Shown piece after piece: positions 12,236 to 21,720 of a DNA stretch of 64,000 nucleotides. How positions within the stretch are numbered: the stretch's first letter is position 1; each line of letters begins with the position of its first letter. The notes below the pieces were generated by a model, which saw only the letters and a list, made by a program, of their open reading frames with translations, was not told the origin of the DNA and searched no databases. The translations under genes were made by a program, and so were the position numbers. Source of the stretch: Chelonoidis abingdonii (Eukaryota > Chordata > Testudines > Testudinidae); the NCBI RefSeq assembly GCF_003597395.2, contig NC_133772.1:139056876-139120875 (forward strand). Reading direction: 5' to 3'.

Positions 12236-12989
12236 TCTCAAAAAAAGGAGAGTGCTAGGATGCTGCTACTTCCTTTTCACCAGCTGGCCACGTTAGCTAC
12301 CTGTCAGCTTAGAAGGGCCTGTCAAACCTTTGGCAGTGAGTTTCCTGCATGGCTTATTGTTATTATCACACAGTAATGATAGCATCCATTTGTCAGACCT
12401 GTAACCAGATTTTATCATGTGAGTGAAACCACTTTATGGTCACTGTTGTGTGAAGAAATCATTCCCCACTGTATCCCTGGGGCTGGAGGGAGGGAGGGAG
12501 AGAGGACAGAGAGTCACATGGGAACATAACCCCTGTGCTGGGTTTCACTTCAGAGCAATTCACTCTCTTCTGCGCTTCCCTGTGTCTCGGGTTTGAAGCT
12601 TAAGATTGTCTGAGTTCTGAGCAGCTGCAGTTCCAGGGGCTAGCTGCCTTGTTGAAACTGAATATGTACACTCCATTCTCATGGCCTGCAGCCACTCCTA
12701 CAATCATTTGTCACTAAAATTCGCTGCCATTGGCAACCGCTCCTTCTGCATGAAAGATACAACAGGTGTGGGGCAGCAGTGAGCCAGTGCAGAAGGAAAT
12801 TGGTTTATAGTGGACTCCAACAATGAGCTGCGAGATTGTTGCTCTTTCTGCACATAGAGGAGAAGCAGAGGTCACAGGGAATTCCTTGCTGACATTTTCC
12901 AAGGTAGGCTGCTGCACCTGATCACTGGGGAGGGCAATCTACTTCCAATCTTTAGATTATGTATTAATTATATTGATTACTTAAGAATC
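12236..12989. other. Unassigned spacer
   Basis: Includes a short GGGA run near 12485-12505. No gene or known repeat seen. Confidence 0.4.
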
Positions 12990-13760
12990 CCCAGTTATCA
13001 CTTTGAGGGTTGACAGGTTCTTGCCCCAAGATCAGGCCCAGTATTATCCAAAGTATTATCTAGTTGGGAACCCTGATGTGCACAGTGCAACACTCACACT
13101 ATAGGAACTGTTTTATATTCACAAATATAGTTCATTAATACATTTAGCACAGTCACAAACACCCCAGCTCAGTAGGGGAGATAGAGATACTACAGAACGT
13201 ACATCTGCACGTCCATACACTCACACTTTCTCCAGTAGACCAACCTGAAATGTTAGCCATCAGCTTCCTCACCATCATCACCTTCCCCATCATCACCAGT
13301 GACCATCATCCTGGCACCTCCCAAGGGCTACATCTTCTTCTACCGCCACTAGGCTGGGATGCCACTTTTATAATACATTACACTGACGTCTCTATGTTTG
13401 ATGCATATTCAGTAGGGTATTTTCCCCCTTTTCCTTATATGTATTTCTTCATCTTACTAATGTTGTGGTGTCCTTCTCCTATAGGTGAGTATATCAGTGA
13501 TCTCAACTTATTATCATATGTGTCAATTTGTTGCCAGGGCTCTCCTGTGGTTAGATAGCTGGGGATGTAGCTCATGTACCTGATCAGTTCATTGCACTAA
13601 CACACTTGTGGTTGGGTCATGTAACTGTGGTCAGAACTTCTCTTTAAACCCTCTATTTTCAGCTCCCCAGTAGTTGGGATTTTCATCTGGGCCATTTATC
13701 TGTTCAAAGTTCATAGGCCCCACGCCTTATGCTAATTACTGAAGCTGATCGAGCTGGATC
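12990..13760 (-). mobile_element. LTR-like repeat (LTR-E), fuller copy
   Basis: 13238-13492 recurs at 14989-15244 with about 90% identity, which proves a dispersed or duplicated unit. In this copy the flanking text on both sides is also moderately LTR-like on the minus strand, with a TATAAAACAG box (minus) near 13110. Boundaries are estimates. A 102-codon frame (13250-13558, MLAISFLTIITFP...) runs through the repeat in both copies but has no homology I recognise and differs by small indels between copies, so I do not call it a gene. Confidence 0.5.
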
Positions 13761-13829
13761 CACTCAGACTCAAGACCCCTCCTGCAAGGGCCCTCCATGA
13801 TCCCTGCTCTCGCCTGCAGCACAGTGCTT

Positions 13830-14470
13830 GGTCAACTCCCCTCTGGAAAGGCTGCACTAAGGGGTGAATGCTGGCCCTCCTGTTTTCTCTGATGGTGCAC
13901 ATAATTCATGTAATGGGATTGTAGTTTGCAACAATTACAAGGAAATGAGAGACAAGCAAACTGCAGCAAATATATCATAAGCCTGATTTACAAAAAAATT
14001 CTTCAAGCAGTGCTGTTCGCAGGACATCAAATTAGTAACATCAAATTTACAATTGCTTTTGGGCAATGAGCAGATAAAATGCTTAATTATTTATTAATGA
14101 TGAGCTAATTAATCTTCTGAAATGCTTTTGTGGGGATGAGAAATGGGGACTTTATCTGTAAAATGCAAAATATCAGGTAATTAGCAATTAAAAAAATTAT
14201 ACTTTGAGGCAAGCACATACTCGCATAGAATGTCTCCAGCTTTTATCTCAGTTTTGGCTCCTAATATACCATCAGCTCAAATTAATGTTATATTTGAGGA
14301 ATTAGTATTAGAGTCTATTATAAGCAATTGTATTAATTTTGATCTAATGAGAATTTTGAAGACAAAAATATAGCCTTTGTCTGTTTAACCAACCAGAAGA
14401 TGCTTTTTTCTTTCAAAGATAGAGCACAAACTTTTACTATTGCAACTAAATAAGAAACTTTATGTTGATG
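13830..14470. promoter_or_regulatory. Candidate conserved non-coding element rich in TAATTA sites
   Basis: About 600 bp of AT-rich, repeat-free sequence with several homeodomain-type cores, including CTTAATTATTTATTAATG near 14082, GCTAATTAATC near 14105 and GGTAATTAGCAATTA near 14177. Between two repeat clusters, this block has no transposon signs. The call rests only on motif density and repeat absence. Confidence 0.25.
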
Positions 14471-14900
14471 CAATGTTATGTTAGAACTTTAAACCCTCAG
14501 AAGTCATTGACTGTAAAGCTAAAGGCTATTCTAACCTTCACTCACTCGAATCGCACTTACTGCAGACAGGCTTAGATCTTTTAAAATTCCTCCTTTCCCA
14601 CAATATGAAGAGTGTTGGCCATCCTTGAATTCCTTGGATAAATGCTTTCTTCTGCGGGAGAGATGGAATTTTACATGGCCAGCACAGTATGGCCAAATCT
14701 ACCCTTGGTGACAAGGTAGTGTGGTTCTAATGATGCAGACCATATATGTGTTAGCAAATTTGAAGGAAAGCTATGAAGGCTGTGTCAATGTAAATTGGAG
14801 TGGGTGGTGGCAAACGGTGAAGGATTATATTGTGTTGGGGAATTGCTTAAATACTTTAGCTGCTCACTGCTTGATCTTTGAATTTAGGTTGGTGAGCAGN
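14471..14900. other. Unassigned sequence ending at an ambiguous base
   Basis: No feature recognised. An N at 14900 sits exactly where a 5'-truncated LTR-A fragment starts, so the join may be an assembly artefact. Confidence 0.4.
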
Positions 14901-14988
14901 GATTGGTCCTCTGGTCAGGTGTTTGGTTCCCTTTGTTAGCCCTTTACAGGTAAAAGAAACATTAACCCTTAGCTATCTATTTATGACA
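14901..14988 (-). mobile_element. LTR-A fragment (88 bp, 5' end only)
   Basis: Matches the first 88 bases of LTR-A in reverse orientation, ending TTATGACA at 14988. It stops at the N at 14900, where the rest of the LTR would be expected. The other side joins LTR-E directly. Confidence 0.8.
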
Positions 14989-15244
14989 AGACCAATCTGA
15001 AATGTTAGCCATCAGCTTCCTCACCACCATCACCTTCCCCATCATCACCAGTGACCATCATCCTGGCACCTCTCAAGGGCTACATCTTCTTCTCCTACCA
15101 CCCCTAGGCTGGAATGCCACTTTTATAATACATTATATTATAATACAATACATCATGTTCAATGCATATTCAGTAGGAGATTTTTCCACTTTTCCTTATT
15201 TGTACTTCTTCTTCTTTCTAATGTTGGAGTGCCTCTTTCCTATA
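14989..15244 (-). repeat. Second copy of LTR-E segment
   Basis: Near-duplicate of 13238-13492, cut by the LTR-A fragment on the left and by a Penelope-like repeat on the right. It differs by an extra TATTATAATACAATA stretch and small substitutions. Direct orientation and 1.75-kb spacing would suit either two insertions or a local duplication. Confidence 0.75.
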
Positions 15245-15448
15245 GTATCAGAGGGATAGCCATGTTAGTCTGGATCTGTAAAAGCAGCAAAGAGTCCTGT
15301 GGCACCTTATAGACTAACAGATGTATTGGAGTATGAGCTTTAGCGGGTGAATACCCACTTTGTCGGATGCACGTAGTGGAAATTTCCTGGGGCAGGTATA
15401 TATATGCAAGCAAGACGCAGGCTAGAGATAATGAGGCTAGTTCAGTCT
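15245..15448 (-). mobile_element. Penelope-like terminal repeat with decayed hammerhead
   Basis: Begins GTATCAGAGGGATAGCCATG and carries the family block GTGGCACCTTATAGACTAACAG. The hammerhead region (minus strand, about 15328-15370) keeps stem II and the stem III hairpin region, but CUGANGA reads CCGACAA and GAAA reads TAAA, so several catalytic bases are lost. Family sequence continues to about 15448 and then joins a CR1 in plus orientation. Confidence 0.7.
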
Positions 15449-16095
15449 TGGAGTTATTGTGGATAGCTCTCTGAAATCATTCACTCAAAGTGCAGCAGCA
15501 GTCTAAAAAGCAAACAGAATGTTGAGCATCATTAAGAAAGGGATAGATAAGAAGACAGAAAATATCATATTGCCTCTATAAATCTATTGTACACTCACAT
15601 CTTGAATACTGTGTGCAGATGTAGTTGTCCCATCTTAAAAAAGATATATTGGAATTGGAAAAGGTTCAGAAAAGGGAAACAAAAATGATTAGGGGAATGG
15701 CTTTCGTATGAGGAGAGATTAATAAGACTGGGACTTTTCAGCTTGGAAAAGAGACAACTAAGGGGGGATATGATAGAGGTCTATGAAATCATGACTAGAG
15801 TGGAGAAAGTAAATAAAGAAGTGTTATTTACTCCTTCTCATAACACAAGAACTAGGGGTCACCAACTGAAATTAATAGGCAGCAGGTTTAAAACAAACAA
15901 AAGGAAGAGTTTTTTACACAACACACAGTCAACCTGTGGAACTCTTTGCCAGAGGATGTTGTGAAGTCTGAGACTATAACAGGGTTAAAAAAAGAACTAG
16001 ATAAATTAATGGAGGATAGGTCCATTAGAGGCTATTAGCCAGGATGGGCAAGGATGATGTCCCTAGCTCTGTTTCCCAGAAGCTGGGAATGGGCA
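15449..16095 (+). mobile_element. CR1 LINE 3' part, second subfamily
   Basis: A broken ORF2 C-terminus. The clear part (15743-15964) reads [21 protein letters not shown] and [20 protein letters not shown]. It continues with the subfamily's 3' sequence (GATAGGTCCATTAGAGGCTATTAGCCAGGATG) until about 16095, where similarity stops before the usual terminal CTGACCCAGTATGG block. The same subfamily occurs at 39.3-40.6 kb (minus) and 50.9-54.5 kb (plus). Confidence 0.85.
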
Positions 16096-16130
16096 ACAAG
16101 GAATGGATCCCTTCACCACGAGAGCACCCA

Positions 16131-16190
16131 GCATAGTGGCACAAACATTTTTAGTAGTGGGGGTGCTGAAAGCCAACCTTCTTACCCCTG
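16131..16190 (+). mobile_element. hAT-type MITE end fragment
   Basis: CAGCATAGTGGCACAAACAT followed by TTTAGTAGTGGGGGTGCTGAAAGCC matches the left end of the MITE at 44873. Only about 60 bp is recognisable. Confidence 0.45.
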
Positions 16191-16355
16191 TCCTTCCAGA
16201 CACAGCTCTGTTCTGTCTCTCTGGGTGACTGTCACCCCTGGGCAGAGGGAATGCACAGAGCTTATGAACCATTGAAGACCACATAAACCTTCAAAATAGG
16301 GTTTCACTAGGACTTCAGCGGGGCCCTGGGCCTGTTCTGGCTCCTCTGTCTGGGT

Positions 16356-16413
16356 AAGAATTTCACCCCAGAGGACTCCTTTTGGCTATCTTCATATTTT
16401 GTTCTTTCCACCT
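16356..16413 (+). repeat. 58-bp direct repeat, left copy (right copy 18398-18456)
   Basis: Starts AAGAATTTCACCCCAGAGGA and runs to the base before LTR-F. The same sequence with about four differences follows LTR-F directly at 18398. It behaves like a target duplication but is ten times longer than an LTR element should make. Confidence 0.8.
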
Positions 16414-16794
16414 TGTGACAGTGTACCTCATAAGGCTCTATGGGGTGGGGGTGCTCATAAATGTATGTATGATACAACTGGAATAGGGTTTTGCTACATG
16501 TAAAGATTATGATCTACTGGTTATGTTCATCCTAGTTGTATACAGGCACCATTTGTGTGTTCAGAGTTATGAACACTGGCTGTATAATTGCTTGATTTCA
16601 AGTAGCCCTTTTGGTCACTTCTTGGGAAAGGAATGTGCAAATTAAGTGCTCAATCCAGAAGCACTTAACAGACAAAAGAGCTTGGAAGACTCCAATCCAC
16701 ATAAGAAGTCTACCTGAGGACATTCAAGGTAGTCAAGCGTAGCTGTGGTGGTGGCCTATTGTAATTTGTTTATGTAACACCAATTTTAGCTGTT

Positions 16795-16851
16795 NNNNNN
16801 NNNNNNNNNNNNNNNNNNNNNNNNNNNNNNNNNNNNNNNNNNNNNNNNNNN
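16795..16851. other. Assembly gap (57 N)
   Basis: Unresolved bases inside LTR-F. The right edge resumes within the end of a Penelope-like repeat, so the missing part probably holds the rest of that repeat. Confidence 1.
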
Positions 16852-16882
16852 AACACAGCTACCCCTCTGATACTTGCAGTTC
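16852..16882 (+). mobile_element. Penelope-like repeat end
   Basis: AACACAGCTACCCCTCTGAT plus ACTTG is the reverse complement of the GTATCAGAGGGGTAGC end seen at 15245 and 28957. The hammerhead part would lie inside the gap. Confidence 0.65.
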
Positions 16883-17220
16883 CTGAGTCATGCATGGGCA
16901 TGTGACTTGTCCAGGTGATTCCAAATTTCCATTTTGTGACTGGATTCTATACAGGGTGAGGAGGTGGTCTGCACCCGAAAGAGAAAGTCTAATTAAACCC
17001 CTGGGAGACCCCTCCATTTTGTCTTCAGCTGCCTAAAGAAGGAGCTTCTCCACCACCCCAGGATACTTAAAGGAAACTGAAACAAAGAATAGTAACTACA
17101 GGGGGTGTGAGTGATTGCTGGACCCAGGCTAGCCTGTAAAAGGGAGCATTCTGGAACTGGTGAGAATCTTATTGTATTCAGTCTGATTAGACATAGATTT
17201 GCGCATTTTATTTTGCTTGC

Positions 17221-17930
17221 TGTCATAAACAGATAGTTAAGGGTTAAAAAGTTCACCTAGCCTAGCTGACACCTAACCAAAGGAACCAATGGAAAAACAA
17301 GATGTTTCAAAAGGAAAGAGGGAAGTTTTCCTTGTTTACAGTTTCAGTTTCAGCCGGAGTGAAAAAGATCAAGGAACCAGCCTCTTATCAGAGTATTAAG
17401 TTTTAAAAAGGGATAAATAGGTTTATGTTTATTTTCTTTGTAACTTGTCTTGGTATCATTAAGGGAATTATCAAAATTGAGTATTTGAGTATTTTTTGTG
17501 TAACTACATTTGTGCCCAGGGGAACATCCTCTGTGTTTTAAATCTGTTGTCTGTGAAAGTAGCTGGTATGCTAATCTCTCCCAGAGGGTTTTCTTTTACC
17601 TTCCTTTTCTTTAATTAAAAGCCTTTTTCTTAATACCTGATTGATTTTTTCTTGTTTTTTAAATCCAAGGGGGTTGTATCTGGATCCACCAGGAGTTGGT
17701 GGGAGAAAGGAGGGGGGATGGTTAAATTCTCCTTGTTTTAAGATCCAAGGGGTTTGGATCTGTGTTCACCAGGGAATTGGTGAAGTCCCTCAAGACTACT
17801 CAGGGAAAAAGGTAGTACTTGGGGGTGGTGGCAGTAATACCAGATCTAAGCTGGTAATTAAGCTTAAAAGTGTCCATGCAGGTCCCTACATCTGTACCCT
17901 AAAGTTCAGAGTGGAGAAGGAACCTTAACA
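17221..17930 (+). mobile_element. LTR-A, shorter variant, inside LTR-F
   Basis: TGTCATAAACAGATAGTTAA at the start. The 3' part shares TCTAAGCTGGTAATTAAGCTTA and AAGTTCAGAGT with the other copies and ends ...CCTTAACA near 17930. About 710 bp, so some 200 bp shorter than the others. Flanking LTR-F reads TTTTATTTTGCTTGC on the left and TGTGGTGACTTACTTTG on the right; a clean 5-bp TSD is not visible. Confidence 0.8.
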
Positions 17931-18456
17931 TGTGGTGACTTACTTTGTTCTGTCTGTTACTACTTGGAACCACTTAAATCCTACTTTCTGTATTTAATAA
18001 AATCACTTTTTTACCTATTAGTTAACTTAGAGTATGCATTAATACCTGGGGGAGCAAACAGCTGTGCATATCTATCAGCGTTATAGAGGGTGAACAATTT
18101 ATGAGTTTACCCTGCATAAGCTTTATACAGGGTAAAACAGATTTATTTGGGTTTAGACCCCATTGGGAGTTGGGCATCTGGGTGCTAAAGACAAGCACAC
18201 TTCTGTGAGCTGATTTCAGGTAAACCTGCAGCTTTGGGGCAGGTAATTCAGACTCTGGGTCTCTGTTGAAGTAGACAAGAGTGTCTGGCTCAGCAAGACA
18301 GGGTGCTGAAGTCCTAAGCTTGCAGGGAAAACAGGGATAGAAGTAGTCTTGGCTTATTGGTTGGCAGCTCCCAAGGGGTTTTCTGTGATCCAACTCGAAG
18401 AATTTCACCCCAGAGGACTCCTTTTGGCTAACTTCATATTTTGTGCTTTTCACCCT

Positions 18457-21084
18457 TCATGAATTTTCAGAGCACAATCCTAGCTCTCTCTGATAACAAA
18501 TAATGTCCTTGAGTTGCTAGTCTCCACCAGTAGGCTGGTGCAGGCAGGTTTCCGTGATGTGGAACACAGAAAAATGGGCAAGTGAGATTTTGTTTGAATG
18601 CTGTAGGTTCTGCAGGATTAGATGCACTTTGTGGTGAGATAATGGAACAAGCCTGGTGGTCAGTTTTACACTGATGAAATGGGACATTCCAATCTCCTTT
18701 CCCACAAATGACCAGAAAGGTTTAACTGACTCTGCTGCCAGTGCAGTCCAATGACAATTTGGTAGCCATGCCCAGGAAATGCAGCTGTCCAATCTGTTGT
18801 ACCTTGCTCTAGAGCGAGAGCTGTGTTTGCGTGCGGACATTTGTATTCGGAGCTGGACTTCTACTCAGGGGTCTGGCATTCAGATCTAGTCACATTCCAA
18901 TTTGGAAACAGCATCAATTTACATACTCCCTAAAACTCATCACACTTATAAGAAAAGAGGCTAATAGTGCAGTGTGATCCTTTTAACTTGTATTAAACTG
19001 AATCTGGGATGTGGAAAATGTCTGTTTCTACTAGCTGCATCAAGGCTGAGCCCAGGTTTTGAGACACAGTTGCATCCGCTTAAGTGAAAATGTTCAAGGT
19101 TAGAGGAGAGCACAGGTGAGGATGACTGCCTGCCTTTCACTTCCACACAGGTGATGTGAGACAAACAGACTCAGCTGCTGGAAGACTGGCATGGCATGGC
19201 CATTGCTGCTAGCTCCGCTTAGCTGCAGTACCTGCTGACAGACCTGTGCTGATTCGGCTGGGCTCCACGTCCACCGAATAAAAGGCTGGGGCACAGCTGT
19301 CTGGTGTATGGAATGTTTGTTCATAGGAAATTCCAACATTCCCTTCCAGTTCCACATTCCAAAAAGTTTTGAATCAGAAATGTTGAAATGCAAATTTATT
19401 GAAAAGTTGTTTAATTTCAAAATGTCAATTCAAAATGAAATTTTCCTTTCAATCTTCCTTGCTAGAAAATCAAACTTTTACACCAGAATTGACATTTCCC
19501 CACTAAAACATTCATTTTCAGTCAAATAAGGTATATTGGAAGGAAAACTTTTTGCATAAGAAGCTGTGACCAACTCTACCCTAGAGACTATTGTTCACTG
19601 ATACTGGACGTGATCCTCACTTGGCAACAAGCATAAGTGAAACAAATTCTCCCTCTCAGTCCTTCTCCTCTCTTCCAGTAGAGGCTTCTCTTTAGAAAAA
19701 AAACATCCAAAGCAGTGGCCAGAACACCTTCCTTACACATCCCTTCCCCCCTTCATTTGTACATTATGCTTTTGGGTAAAATTTTTGTAGGCTCTGAGGT
19801 GCCCAAAACACTTATGAACATAGGCTCATAAGCCACTGATTTGGGAAAATCCTACCCTTTGTCAGGTTTCTAAGTCCTTTTGCTCAGAAGTGGCTGTAGC
19901 ATATCTATGGGTCCCTGAAGGACAAATTGCATTTCTTTAATGGGTACAACTGTCATTACATTAAAGTCAGAGTTTGCTAGGAGGTAACTCCTAGCAATCT
20001 CTGAGATGCTGCATTTACTCTAAGGAGAGGGGAAATTGCAGAAACCCAGATGTCAGAGTGTGCTATCTTCTGGCCAGTGCTGACTTTGCAATGATGGCGA
20101 ATGCACCAGCATATGCATAAACCTGTTTGCAAGTGAAGGAAACTAAGTTGCACAATCGAGGGGACTCATATTTTCACCATTTGGAACCCAGTCCCTAAAC
20201 TGTCCTCCAAAACATTAAATTTTGTTAAGGTCGATCTGCATGCCCAGAGATCTGCGTGCCCAGTTTAATTAGCTGGTTTCTTTTACTACCTTAGCAGCTG
20301 TCCGTAAACGTGTCTTGCTCTTTGTTAGACATCTGTGATCAGTTAAGTTACACCATCTAGCTCCTTACCTCTGTAAGGGGAATACTCTACATCTTTTATG
20401 CCCACTTTAATTTATTTCACACTAATGGAAAGCTGAGAGCTCCCCTCTTGCTTTTATCACTTTTTTCGTGCAGTCAATAATAATTCCAGGAAGGACCATC
20501 AAACAGTTTATGCTAAATGGCCTTCTGAAATGCCTGCGCTTACCTTCTGAGCACTTTTGGCAATATCATGAGGAGGCACTGAAAAAATGGCACCTATTCT
20601 AACAGCACTATTCATGTGGTCATACAGCAGTTAAGGCTGTGTGAGTGTTTCCATTATAAACCTAATCTCCGAGGGCTGCTTCATATGCACATCAATCTTT
20701 TTCTTTAGAATTGTTTGTTTTGAGAGTTCTCAGTTCAGTGGGTTTGTTGCTGATGTTTAAAACAAGATTTAATTTAAAGTAATTGAGCTTTTGAAAGTCA
20801 GACTGTGTTGGGAGACATTTATTTGGGAGGATTCTGTGTGGCTGTTTTGCATTCTTCTCGCTGAGACATGAGGGTGAAGTTATCTGCTGTGGGCCTTTGA
20901 CTGGTGTGGGGAGCATTAAGAGTTACTGCACACCGATCTCAGGAGAAGCATTAACAATAGTATTTTAATCTTTGGTATCACCATCTGGTAACTGCTGGCA
21001 AATGTTTCCTGTTATTGTCATTAAGAATTATACGGACCATCTAGTGAAACTGGAAAGAAATAAGCTCTAAGTAGCACTGTGCAG
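18457..21084. other. Unassigned DNA
   Basis: No exon or RNA gene recognised. 19300-19570 is AT-rich with repeated AAATTTC and CATTTT words and ends CTGTGACCAACTCTACCC, so it is probably an old dispersed repeat. 20100-20700 looks single-copy. Frames up to 107 codons show no domains. Confidence 0.45.
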
Positions 21085-21720
21085 GTTACCCTGTGAAGAT
21101 GTACGGCCCTGGTGAGGGGGTGTACAGACCCCATGCTGGGAGAGCTGTCAGGCCTGGGGCAGGGGGTTGGGGGGAGGTAGGGGAAAGCCCAGCTCAGGAG
21201 TAACTGACTGGGAGGAGCACAGTTCTCCTGTTTGCCCCAGAAAGAAGGCCTAGGGCCCAGCAGACATCCAGAGATTGCCGAGACAAAGGCCAGGCTGGTT
21301 GCCAGGATCTTCCTAGATGCTATTAGGCACCAGAGCCTCCCAAGGGGGCTGGGGTGGGGAGGAGTCAGTATGTGGGAGGGGAGGTGTGAGCCTGAGGCAG
21401 GGCTGTGGGAAAAGCCTAGAAAACAGGCTGAGGTAGGGAGTGGCCCAGCAAGGAAGCAGGGGTCTGAGTAGGCAGAATTTAGCTGCTTCCTTCAGGGTCC
21501 CTGGGCTGGATTGCAGAGCAGGGGCACTGCCTGGTTCCCTACACACCCACAGGGGAAGGTGACAAGGAGTGGAAGGATTGTGGGGTCTGGCGTCAAGCTG
21601 AAGACCCTACATGGAGGCTCCGGACTCTTGTTGTGCTGGACTTGGTTTTCACCAGAAGGGGTGGGACTATACGTCAGAAGATGCTGCTTTGCCACGCCCA
21701 GACAGAAGGGACCATGCCAG
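21085..21720 (+). mobile_element. Possible LTR-like GC-rich repeat
   Basis: GC-rich block with GTGGAAGGATTG...GAAGACCCTACATGGAGGCT...TTGTGCTGGACTTGGTTTTC, wording that I associate with the R-U5 part of reptile gypsy-type LTRs. No second copy in this window and no target duplication found, so the call is weak. The 165-codon plus frame from 21511 crosses its right edge. Confidence 0.3.

Larger units (their letters stand above)
16414..18397 (+). mobile_element. LTR-F, solo LTR interrupted by LTR-A and a Penelope fragment
   Basis: Starts TGTGACAGTG at 16414. The second part (17931-18397) has AATAAAATCACTTTTTTACC (polyadenylation signal), then a block with TTTACCCTGCATAAGCTTTATACAGGGTAAA, and ends GTGATCCAACTC. 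From memory the family ends GTCACA, which would mirror TGTGAC; here those last bases are missing. It is split by LTR-A at 17221-17930 and by a Penelope end next to the gap at 16795-16851. The 143-codon minus frame at 18022-18453 is inside this LTR and is not a gene. Confidence 0.65.

Noticed and set aside
15743..15964. Host gene-like frame [13 protein letters not shown]
   Set aside because: This is CR1 ORF2 C-terminus, repeated at 39.5 and 54.1 kb.
18022..18453. 143-codon minus frame
   Set aside because: Lies inside LTR-F and its flanking repeat; antisense to the element.
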